A stretch of 64,000 bases of DNA from Onchocerca lupi (Eukaryota; Nematoda; Chromadorea; Rhabditida; Onchocercidae): the NCBI GenBank assembly GCA_028564675.1, contig JAOVVO010000319.1, positions 23,572 through 87,571 of the forward strand, in the 5' to 3' direction. A model generated the notes under the pieces. That model saw only the letters and a program-made list of their open reading frames with translations, ran no database searches and was not told the DNA's origin. The position numbers were made by a program, and so were the translations under genes. Positions 25,433 to 38,050 of this stretch are shown here, piece by piece (positions within the stretch are counted from its first letter, which is position 1; each line of letters begins with the position of its first letter).

Positions 25433-28400
25433 AATGCATTATCTCCTACTTAATTTCAATTTTGCCTGAATAATTTTTTCAAATTTTGACCTAAACATGG
25501 TTATCTGATTTTTAATTTAGAAACGCTAGAATTTAGAGATAATTTTTAAGATTTTATGACGAATAATTTCTCTTTCAAAAATATATGCTGCAACTATGAA
25601 TCATTCGATTCATATCTAAAATGAGATTTATTTATCGTTAAATTAATTGGAAGAAATAAAGGTATAGAATTTATGCGAGAAAATTTCAAAAATAAAAGAA
25701 AAATTCTTCTCTGTTGAATTTCGATTACCATCACCAATAACAATTATTCAGAATAACAACTGGCAATTAATTTGCATCAAATAGTTTCAAAATTGGTATA
25801 TTTGATAGAATTAAGGTTGAAGGTTAAATCAACAAATTACCTAACTTTGCTCTCATTTCAGATTTAAGCTTAAAATGGAAAACAATAAGAATGCATTGCA
25901 AAGAAGATTAGTACTTTCTTTTTAGAATATCAACATTGGATGTGCCGTTTTTCTTTTCTACGTCTCATGTCCAACATATTTCCTTTTATCAGACTACTAG
26001 ACGTGTTTTTTGAACGCTTTCATTAAATGGTTTTTTTTCTAAATTTCAAACTTTTTATTGTTTTTAGTTTAGGAGTGATTTTATTAGTATTAAATAGTTT
26101 TTTTTTCTTACCGATAATCAATGATTAACAAAATTTAACACTCTTAAAATGATATTAAGAACTATCTTGCATTTTTATTCCAATTTGGTAATTTTTTCCT
26201 TTTTTTTTTTTTGCTAACAATCTATCATCCAATTTAATTGCTGAAATTTTATTTATTCAGTGGTTTTTTTCTTCCGAAAGTCTAAGAACAATGAAACGTC
26301 AAAGAACAAGTCATTCGACGTCAAGGATTTTTGACGTTAAACGGATAGCAAACTGCATAATTTTGAGAATTCCGAAATACCATTCTTGAATAAAGCAATA
26401 CTTGTATTTATGATGTTCATTGAATTCCTTATTATTTATGTATGTTTAATTATATCGCGTACCTGATAAATACGTTCTACATACTAAACAGACTGAAAAA
26501 TGTATCACTTTTAGTAGAAAACAATGAAACAATTATGACAGTATCTAGAATATGAAGGATTCAGAGACATTCTCTGAACCCAATTGTCTTTCATTTTTCA
26601 TTAAAATTTTTATTCACTCATTTAAAAACTTCAGAACTTCAGTGAAAGGTTACAAAGGGCAATATCAGATTCGTTAGCAGTATTTATTGCAATGATTGAA
26701 TTATTATTCAAACTATTAAAATAATGCAACTTTTCTCAACCCTATTGGCAGTTTAGAAATGAGACTAACTTGGAATAAACTTGTAACATTTCTTATTCGA
26801 ATTGCAAATGTTTGCATCGATTAATTTCTTCTTTATTTCTAAATTTTTATTCATTTTTTCATTTTTTATTTTTACTTTTAATTCAATAATTAATATTAAA
26901 TAATTTATATCATTATATATATTATGGTCTCAGTGATAGTCTGTATAGTTTTTTCCAACATTCCTTTTTTCCAAAATTTCATCTTTTTTTTCATTTTCAG
27001 TCTCATTCATCTCAAATTTGGCATGAAAAGCACTTTTATTTATATTTTCTTTTTTTTCTTCAGTGTGGAAGAAAAAAAATTAAATTGTTAATATTCTATC
27101 GAAAAATAAAAACGGAATAATTCTTTTTTTTTCTTTCAATTATAAAGATATTATTAGATCTAAAAATTGAAAGTGTTAATTTTTAATATGAATTGACTAG
27201 CACTTTTTTTTAATATGTCAAAAATTATCATCCGTACTGCCATCATTTATTATTAAATTATCATTGATATGTATGCATGCGTATGTCTATGAGTGTAAAT
27301 GTGTCTATTTATGTATTTATTGAAATGGATTTGAATTCGGAAATGCAAAGTTCTTATCTCTTAGTCAACTCATAGATAGACTACTTTTCAACACCTTTCC
27401 AGCAGCGCCAAATTTTGCAGTATTAGTGATTTGAATATTTATGTACATGTACGTGAATGTATTTTGTATGTATATGTTATGTATTAATTCATCTGTATAT
27501 AAACGAATAAGTTAAGATCAAATGGAAATTAGTATATCTGCCTAAATATTGACGCAAGTGTGTACGCATGTTTATATTTTTGTTTATGTGGATACGTTAA
27601 ATGTGTGCACGGATTAAATCATTCTTATTCATTAATTTTTCCGCATTGGAATTAAGTTAATTTTAGCATAACTTTCGGGAAATTCTTTCCCATCATTTCC
27701 TCATATAATATGTATGGTTTGATTAACTAATGATTTCCCGAAATTAACTGATGCCTTTCCTGGATGAAAATTATCTTTTTTTCTTTTCAGCTGTCCGCCA
27801 CAACAATAAGTTGGCATAATAATTTCTCTTATTTTTGCTATAAATGGTACTTGAGCAATAGTTATCATTTTGCAGACCGTAAATCTACTTGATAGCGTTC
27901 GCTTAATGTTTTAGTAAATATCGCTTCGACTTTTTTACTCAGCAAAAATATGTTTGCTTGAAATTATGCGCTATGCGATAAATGTGAGAATTTCAAAACA
28001 AAATCGAGAAAATGATGATAGCAAATATTAGCTAATCATGGAACCAAATTGAATGATCCCAATTGTTCCATTTTTTTTTTCCTTTTTAATGATTTAATCC
28101 GCCGGTTAGATTAAATGGAACGATTTGATGATTAGCATTATGGGTATTCTCGTTCAAAAGATTAACGCATCACCGATCGGCGCCATTGGATGAACAAATA
28201 CTTTATTAAATGTTGGTAAAATGCCGAAATGAATCATTCTCGAGAATTTCAAATATCGATTTTCAATTCAATACGCCTGCCATATAAAAGGTATTGTGTA
28301 CATGATGAAAATAAAAATTGGATCACAAAACAAATAAACTACTCTATCTGTGATCATATTTGAATAAAATTATAAACATCACATCGAATAATCAGTTGAT

Positions 28401-29124
28401 CTTTGTAATACAATTCAGATAAAATATTGAGAAGAAAAATGGAAAATTAGGCCAAGTTTTCATGTCATAAATCAAATAAATTTTTTGAAGAAAAAGCTGA
28501 TTAAATTAAAAATTCCGAAAAAAAAGATCCGAAAAATTCTAAATTATTTTTTTCTTTTCTTCTTTTATTTAAAACAGTATTTATACAATCTCTATTATTC
28601 TTTGTAAATGCATTTAAGCATCATTTTCCACTTTCTTTTCGTTGATAAAAATGAATAATTGCCATTTAACAATACTTGATGATAGCTTGGTATCGAAATT
28701 TTTAGCGATCGTTTTCTTAATTAGTTTACTTCATATATTTGAATAGAAGTGAAATAAGAATAACAATGATGAAATTGTAAACATGGTGCATATGTACATA
28801 TGTTATTTGTATATTCTATCTATCGAGCCGTTGAAGTTTTGCTTTTAAACAAACCTAGGCGTTTGTTGTCATAATATGCTCACTCTGATTTTTTCCTTTT
28901 TTTAGTTTGTTTTGAGATATTCATAAAGCTTTGTTAACGAAGGAATATCTACTGCATACACTGTTTTAAACGATTTTTAAATAATTGGGTTTTTTCCTTC
29001 TTTCAAAAGAAAAAGTCAGAAAAAAAGGCAGAGAATATTTATGATTAATATGAAGTTTATTCTTTAATGATAATAAAATTGATAATAATGAATGAATTTG
29101 CGGGTTTTTTGTTTTTTCCTTTTT

Positions 29125-29157
<33 letters not shown>

Positions 29158-32100
29158 CTGAAAGAAAACAAAATTGATACGTAGTAGTTGTTTAACTTCA
29201 TTACTCATATTTCACTAACAGATTTACTTCATCAAGAGGAAAATAGTAAAGTACCTAGAATTTATAAATAAACTGTTGAATCAAGTGTTATGCCTTTCTT
29301 AATTTTATTTTATACATTACTTTTGAACTGCATTGTTTCACTTACTTTTTTTTTCAAATTTTTTCTGTTTCTTTCATTCCATCTTCTAACTTTTTTAAGA
29401 AATGAAAAAAGAGGAAAAAAAAAACGATATTTTTTAAAGTCAAACAGATTTGTTTGTTTACTTTTTGGCTTATTTAACAAATTTATAGAAATCCTTCCTC
29501 TTTCATTTTTTTAAGTTATCTTTTTTAAACATTTCAGTTATAGCTGACAAATGTAAACGACACACTGATAAGTTATCAATGAGAACTGATATGAATGTGT
29601 CCATATGTTTGCGTTGACATTTGATTCTTGCAATGATGATTGATATCGAAAGCGATAAGAAAAGCAAAGGTAAGATGTCTCATCGTCATTCTATGCACTA
29701 TTATATTTTGCATTTTGCAAATTGGAATCGAATATCTTATATCTAATAAATTTTCATTTCATATAGTTAGTTTTATTGTTATAAACAGAATTTAATATTA
29801 CAGTAAACCAAAAATTGTAAAATATGTTCGTTTTGGCCTTTAAAAAGAAAAAAGAAAATTTATACAATTGAGTTGAACCTTTGTTGAAACTTATATCCTT
29901 ATCTTTCGATCATCACATTATTTCTAAGTCTTCATGATCTCTTTCAACTTGATAATATTTCAATAATTTTTCTGCATTTTCTTTCAATTTTAGAATACTT
30001 CCATTATATTTCAAACTTGACGAATTTGTTGAACTTCATCATCATCAGCAATCTTTTATCGACCTTTTAAGTTTATATGATGAAAGGGCTCTTTTCATCT
30101 TCTTTTTTCCTTTTTTTGACATTTTGCATTTAATACTAAAGCTTTTCTTTTTTTCTTTTTGATATATGTTAACATCCGTATTTCTATGCTTTCAATGAGT
30201 ATTTTGTATGAATAATGAATAGCATTTATGCTTTAGCATTTTCAGCCATAATATCAAAATGTAATCTTTTCATATAGTTACGGTAATATTTAGAAATTCT
30301 TAAGCTTCTCTTAATTTTTTTTTTAAAAAAAGAAAAAATTAATTACTGTTGTTTTGAATTAATTTTAAAATTCAGTTTTTCATATTTCAGATATTTTATC
30401 AAACAATTTGCTATTTAGAATTTTTATCACCAAGTCATAGTATAATGGCTAATTTAATAATTTAATCTATATTAAATTAATGCCAAATATGCATAATGAA
30501 CACATTATTCATGTTAGTTGGCTACGATTCAGATAATGAATGAGATTATCGAAGAAGGCGTTAAGTTAGCTAAGATTTAAGTAACGAATGAATCATCATT
30601 GTATATAGCCATTAAATAAAAAATAAGACAATCCTGAAATGACTCATATCGATAGATAAGTTTCCCCTAAATCAAAGTAGTTCAATGCAATCTTTAAAAC
30701 AACATTTCAAAGGCATGAAAAATCGAAATGTACACAAACAGACGGAATGGTTAAAAGGGAAAAAGGGAGCAGAGGTGGAGATTTTCCGCCTTCAGAAAGG
30801 ACACGATCGGAAACAATCGAAATTGGCTGGCAATGCTTGCAAATGTATGGCAAAAACCGTTTCATTTTCTCCCACTCTTCCCTACCTTTACCTCCTAACT
30901 TTTTTCTCTTTCTCGCCCCGCAGAAAAATTTGTCATTTGTCACCGATCAAATTCTTTTTCTTCTCATTCGACCTCTTTTCCACATTCCCTTATCGCTTTT
31001 TCTTTTACAAATTTTAGGGCTAAGGTCGAGGTTAAAATCTTTTCCAACTAATATACATTATCAAAATCACTACCTTCTTTACTCTCTTCCTTTTGTCGTC
31101 TTTTTTTTTTCCTTTTTTTTTTATTTAAATTAACTTTTCAATGAAATGACACGTTTCTTTTCTCCGCCTTTTTTAGATTTTCTTGTCTTAATTTGATTTA
31201 GTTGACTGTTCTTTTTTTCTCTTTCAATTTTTTTATCGATATTGTTGGAATTTATTATGGGGAAAAAAAGATGCAGAAATTATACACCACAATACACCTT
31301 TACTGAAATGTTTTGAAATTTGGATAACATACTTGAATTGTAATCCATCCAGTACTACACGTGTTATCGTGTTATGGTTATTTTTTCTTTTGTTTTTAAA
31401 TTTAATTAATCTCGAAAATGATATTCAAGCATTACTTTCAGTTATTTTGATCTATATCGGAAAGATACGAGTAATAGATGTGCGTACAAAAAAAGAAAAT
31501 GTATGTAAAATTTGTCAACCAGAAAAAAAATCGGAAAATTGATATTTTGAGTTTATTTAATTTTAAGAATTCCTTTCTTTTATTTTGTCAATCGAACACT
31601 TCAGATTTTAATTTTAGCTATTTTTTATAGAGATTGTAAGGAAAAAATTTTTTCACGACATGAGACATGCTAATTCGAATGACCTGAATTTATTAATTTT
31701 AATAATATGTGAATTTTCTTGCTAATTTAAAGTTGCCATCATTATACTTGAAATAAATACATACATTTCTATAATTATTTCCTCAAAAATTTTTCAATTT
31801 TCTTAACTTCCAACTTTCGTATCAAATTTAATCATTATTTGCTGATTTTGAGTGACCGGAGTATCATTTAACCTATCTTGACTCATATCCACAATGCGTT
31901 CCTTTTTTTTTTCTTTCATTAAAGTAAGAAACGACGTTTGCACGTATTCGATAAATAATTAAAAATGAAATATATTTGTCTAACTATTCATTCAACAAAC
32001 CTTGCAGAAATATGCAAACATAATAAACGAATGTGAATTGTATTAGAAAACTAATTAATTTCATTACAAATATTAATCATTTTCCTGCCTTAATTTACGA

Positions 32101-32286
32101 AGCAATTTCAGAAAACACAATATGAATTACTTATTTCTGACATTGTTTGAGCTGATCATTAAACTTTCCATACTTCAATCATTAATTATCAGTTAACTCC
32201 TAATTTTTTGATTTATTTAATTTTATTATGTTTCGCTCTCATTCATTGTTTTAATATTATATCATGATTATCTCGCCACTTTCTCT

Positions 32287-32326
32287 ATTATTATTATTAT
32301 TATTATTATTTATTATTATTATTATT
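32287..32326. repeat. ATT trinucleotide repeat
   Basis: About thirteen ATT units with one slip, followed by shorter ATT blocks and two copies of an AGCATTATTG(C/A)GAAAGA element. Confidence 0.9.
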
Positions 32327-33032
32327 GTAGTATTATTACAGCATTATTGAGAAAGAAAAAAATTTAATAGCATTATTGCGAAAGAGAAAAGAAATTAATG
32401 ATAATTGTTATCATTATTATTGTTGTTATTATTATCACCATTCTCGTTATTATTCTTTTACTTGCGGCATTCTCTTTGATCATAAAAAACAATTTTTTCT
32501 TGGTTTTCCCTCTTCAGTCATTTTTGCAGAATAATTAGTCGGGAATATATTACAGGCAATAGTCAAAAAAATTGTTTACGTCGCAATATAATGTTATCTT
32601 ATTAATTTCGGTCATTATTCCAGTCTTAATATCTCACTTCTGGCGTTTAATTGTAAGTCTTTCGAACATAAGCAATTTGTAATTATCCTTAGTAACCTAC
32701 CTATCCCGCGATAATTGAGTGTAAAGAATAGGTAAATGGATTATATGAAGTAAACAAAAATATAAATATAAATTGTGAAATTTTCAGGAAAAAAAAAGGC
32801 TAACTTGATTTTTTTTTTAGTAATGAAATTTTTGAAGAAAGAAATTTTTCCTTCTTTTTCTTTTTTCTCAAATTTAGTGCTAACTTGAAATATCAAATTT
32901 TTCTGAGTAAATAATATCTTAAAGATGAAAAATAAAGATTCAAAATTTGCTTGAAATCAAAATTTCATGAAATTCATCATGCGAATTTCATACATCATAA
33001 AAAATATCATCCAATCCCACCAGTTTATTGTT

Positions 33033-33033
<1 letters not shown>

Positions 33034-33075
<42 letters not shown>
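33034..33075. repeat. 42-base T homopolymer
   Basis: Uninterrupted run of T directly before the first copy of the direct repeat pair. Confidence 0.95.
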
Positions 33076-33077
<2 letters not shown>

Positions 33078-33100
33078 CTCCACTTCTCTCCCAATAATAG

Positions 33101-33607
33101 TATGAAATTTTGAGTAATATATTTTATCAAACAAATTAAATAGCATTATTGCGAAAGAAATTATATTACATTTTCATGAAATTTTCCAGAAAATTTTTCT
33201 GACTAAAATCATTGAAATTTCAATACTTGCTAAAAAGAAACGTCGCAGCAATTATTTCCTTATTGATCATTGATCATTTCTTTTTTATGTATGTTTTTTC
33301 TTATTAAAATTTCTGTTAATTTATCAAAATTCATTAATCTTGGTTACACAAGAGAATTTCTACTCGAAATCTCCAAAGTTACAAAATAATCAATTATTTT
33401 GATTGTAATAAGATAGAGATTGTGCTCAGTTCTATTTAAAGATTTATCAACATCATTCATCATGCAAGTTTTCGGTTTCCCACCTCTTCCTCCCCCCGCT
33501 TTCCCGCCCTGCCCTCCTGCTCTTCTCCAACAATCCCAGTATGAAATTTTGAATAATATATTTTATCAAACAAATTAAATGGCATTGATGTGAAAGAAAT
33601 TACATTG
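33101..33607. repeat. Direct repeat pair, about 68 bp per copy
   Basis: Copies at 33101-33168 and 33540-33607 both begin TATGAAATTTTGA and share TATTTTATCAAACAAATTAA, differing at roughly six positions. Each is preceded by a pyrimidine tract (T42 then CT-rich before copy 1; a C-rich tract at 33478-33532 before copy 2). Its core AGCATTATTGCGAAAGA also occurs at about 32367-32384 and, altered, near 32339-32356. This looks like a small dispersed repeat family; no open frame or terminal repeats seen. Confidence 0.8.
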
Positions 33608-36600
33608 GCAATTATATTCATATCGTATGCCGGATTTATCTATTCCAGTATGTCGGAAATTTAAATTTATTTTAATGCACTTTTTGAATTTTGATCATTT
33701 GTTATGCTCCATTAATTATGCTCATCAGTATATTATGGTTTCAAATTTCAATTTGAATATTTGCATTTATGGATCAATATTACAAATTTAATCATTCAAT
33801 GATAGATATAGCAAACATCGACAACATTCTATTAAATTAAATAGAAATTTTCCGTACAACGATTCGTGATACTGTTATATCATTACCAAGACATATTCAG
33901 TATTTTTAAAAATAATAATAATCTTAGTAAGAGAGAGAGAGAGAGAAAAAAGAAATGATAATTATAAAGTTCGATCAAAATTCATTCTGAGGTAATTTTT
34001 TCATAAATAAAGTATAGTTAGCATACTATTTTATTATATCATTTATTATTTGGTATTGATTTTACTTTTTTTTTTTTCACTGAAAGATTAAAATCTAGTT
34101 TTAAATTTCGAAATTTCCCTTCTTTTACTTCACCGAAATATTTATTGGCTTTTTGATGAATGAATATGAAAAAAAAAAAAAAATGCAGCTGTATAAACTT
34201 CTTAGCTATTCGCTTTTACCATAAATATGGTGATGTATGATTTTATGGTAATGTATGATCTATTCTACAAGTAAACTTTTTCCTTTTTCTTTTTTTAAAT
34301 TAATGCGAAATTGCTTATTACTTTAATTATTAATAATGATAAAAGATAGGGTGATATCAATATCTGTTTCAATAATTGACAGAATTTGAAATGATTGCTA
34401 CTTATTCAATTTGAAACGATCTGATGAAGTATTTGGATTGTTTATTATATATTTACTGGTGAATTAATAAAGTAATGGCTCATTTTCGGTTGTAAATTAC
34501 TTTTATTGCTAGTATTGATTGCTTTCTAGATTAATAACATTTTATTTATTACATGATAATGTCTCAAATTCATTTAAAAATTGACCGATTTTAACGGGTG
34601 ATATTGTTATTTTCTATCTTCATTTTTACAATGTTTTTAAGGAATGTTAAATTATTGCTAAGCCTTATGACAATTTTTTTTTCTAAAAAGATTTTGATGT
34701 ATAAAACAAATGTGAAGACAAGTCTGATTTCAGAAGCACGTAATGACTAAATTAATGATTCTATAACTTGAAATCTTTAGCTTTAAACATTTTATATCCT
34801 CTCACTCTTTGTCCCTACTTATTTGATCTTGAATTTGGTGAAATTTTTAATTTTAAATATTTTAATAAATAATTAGAATATTAATTTTCTAATTTTCACT
34901 TTCCGTTCCTCTCTCTATCCCTCTCTCTCTTTTTCTATTGTCTGAATTACAAAATATGAACATCTTTTGGATCCTGAATTTGTTTGAGTGCTGGATGGAA
35001 TATAACAAAATCTCTAGCACCATTTAAATTCAGTATTCCAACTAGATATTATATATTGTTATTATTAGCCTTTCCTTTCGGGATTACGTTGTTTCGTACA
35101 TAGTTTTAACAAATTATATTGTTCTGACTTTAAATTTTAAATTTAATATGTAATTTTCCAAATTCTTTAGAATTTTAACCTTTCTATCATTATTTTAAAA
35201 AGCAAAACAATCATCATATCATGATAAAATGGTATTTATTACATGACATTATAGATTAAGGAGTATTATATATCACTTTGATCTTATCAGTACTATTACC
35301 ATTATCATTTATAAATTACGTTGTTTACTTGTGTGATATCCATGCATTTTTAATTCAATTATTGCTTAGCATTGATATTTATTATTGAAGAATACTTTAT
35401 CTCTGGCTAAATTGCTCACCCATGCTTGGTAAAATTTTAGCCATCAAATTTCCTTCCATACTTATCTCTTTGTGCTTACTTTACTTTTCAAAAACATTTC
35501 ATTTCATTCCATTTTCTTTTTTCTTTTTTCTTTTTATTAATTAACGAAAGAATAAATGACACTTCTCAGTGAATGCACAATTTTACTCCCATATGCTTGA
35601 GTTATATGTATATATATATATATACATATATATATCAAATCAACAAATTATATCGATATTTTATGCTTAGCAACCCGTACTTTTCGTACTTTCATAAATT
35701 ATGATATCATAAAATTTCATTTCTCTCTCCTCTCTCTTTTTTTTATCTTATTATTTTATTTCGCATTAAAAAAAGAAAAAAAAATTGAAAATATTTATGA
35801 TAGAATATTTTTGGAATATTTTCATGCCTATTCTATTTTTGTTTTTTTTTTCTTTTTTTTAAATTCTATTTAAATTTGCTAATTTTTACTTATTACTATT
35901 CTCAAAAGTATCTTTAATGGCATTTATTGCTTGCAATTTACAAATTTGGTTAGATTTAATTTGAATCTACTGAATTATTTCATATAAATCGATAATTGAA
36001 ATATTATGTTCATTCTCATTTCATGTTATTCATTACAATTAAAGTTCACGTGAGCACAATATGGCTATTATATATTAGTGATTAAAAATTCACTTACTGT
36101 TATTCTAATTTCTAATTTTATATGTTCCCATCACTTTACATATTTATATTTTTTGTCTCTTTATCGCGCTTATAATTTTTAACTGGAAAAAGAAAAAGCA
36201 TACACATTGATTTCTTCAGGATCAATTTCCGAATTTACACTCTTCCGGATAATTTAAAATTCTAGTCCACTTGTGAAATAAATCCGGTAAGATATGATAG
36301 TCTATTATGAATGTATTTTTTTCTGTCACATACAAGCGATGATAAGCACATATAAATTTGTTTTGCATGAAATTTGGTATTATTGCCTCATTCATCCTCT
36401 CAATTCACTGTACCTCTTTCACCTCAAAAAACAGATTTCAACCATTTCAAATGAACTGTTTCTATTTTCTTTTTTTTTTCTCTCTCTCCCTCTCTCTTTT
36501 TTTATCTTTTATTTAATTAAGCAGTCGTTAATTAATTAAGCAAAAACTGATTAAAACGCATCATTAATTTAATTTTTGGTTATTTTGTAACATATATCTT

Positions 36601-38050
36601 TGTTCATATATATGAATATATTTCTCTTATAAAAAACATGACCTAATGATTTTAAAAATACGTCTTATCAATTTTATAATATTTCCTTCGTCTGAAGCAG
36701 AAATCTCTTCCAATTGAATTCTTACTTTCGTCAAAAAATTTTGTTCAAAATTGTTAACCACGGAGAGAAGACAGCAAAAAAATGAAATAAAATAAAAATT
36801 ATTAACTTAATTACTCTGATGAATTGTTCAATTCTATTTCTTCGTTGTATTAAAAAGCGTAGTTATAAAATTTATCATCTATCAATTGATATAATTGGAT
36901 GAATTTCTTTTGTACATTTACAAAACTGAAGCTGAAATAAAGTGATCATTCACGATGAATTCAAGCCTTTGAATCATAGAAATATATATATATTTATAAA
37001 ATTACGTAAAGTTCAACTTATTAATTTTTGGATAACAAAGATTAGGATGAAAATATTTGTGCAACACTTTTGTCCTTTGGAATCATTTATGCAATTCTGC
37101 AAAATGCCTTGAAATATAAATTTGAAAATTTTTTGATTTTGTTCGTTGCTATTGCATTAAATTTGAATGTCACCATCAATATAACATTACATTTTCTTTT
37201 TTTCCTTTCAACTTTACAGTTTTCATGCTAACATTTATTTATGCGTTTTTATCAAAAATGATAATGTAATGTAGGTCGGTAATTGAGTATTGTATCACAA
37301 TGTTGGAAGAATGAAAATATTTAGATAAAATCACATATCCCTTTGATCAAAAAGTTAACTCTCTAATCCTAATTTATCACTAATCTTTGATCATTCTATC
37401 AAATGACTTTTATAATGATTGGAATTATTTCTTATTATTCTGCAATTAAAGAGTGGCTATAAACGACATATGAAGCAATTATAAAGTATGCGATTTGACC
37501 AATGAAGTATAATGGATAACTTCAAAGTATTAAAACGATTTAGTAAAATTTCGAAAAATTTCATCTTTTTGAGCAAATTATTATCTCATCGTTTAGAATT
37601 CATACCGTAATAATAAATTAATAGCAATGAAAGCAGTTTTAAGTATAATACTTTCAACCCGCCAGAAAAAATAAATCATTTCTTTATCATAACAGTCTTC
37701 TCTTTTATCATTCATCAACAGAAATGTGTATCAGTGTTTGCTTCGGCTGTTAACGTAATAATATACGTATAGCATGATTCAGAAGGCTCATCCAGAAGAT
37801 CAAAATCTTTCTTATATTATATATAAACTTCTGGAACTATGGGGAAAAGCTTGCTGAAGCACTTAGTCCATAAAGTGTTGCAAAAATCATAGTCAAATTC
37901 TGATCAATATCTTTTAGGATCATTCCTTGATTAACTATTTAAAAAGTAAATAAATGTAAATCATTTCATTTCATGTCTTGCGGTACGGCTAACAAGGTTG
38001 GAAAAAATTATAACTTTATTCGTCTATCAGTTTGAGAGAAAATTTTGAGA

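Larger units (their letters stand above)
19795..38050. other. Long intergenic region, no gene seen
   Basis: About 18 kb of AT-rich DNA. Contents noted: T runs at 21634-21667, 29127-29157 and 33034-33075; ATGT-type repeats at 23826-23911 and 27260-27320; a GC-richer patch with GATGGATGACG repeats at 23930-24180; TA repeat at 25405-25432; three ACGTCAA motifs at 26295-26338; ATT repeat at 32287-32326; a small dispersed repeat at 32.3-33.6 kb; a GA repeat at 33930-33946. Overlapping open frames at 30685-31133 are Phe/Pro/Lys-rich without supporting splice sites. No exon chain found. Confidence 0.55.
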
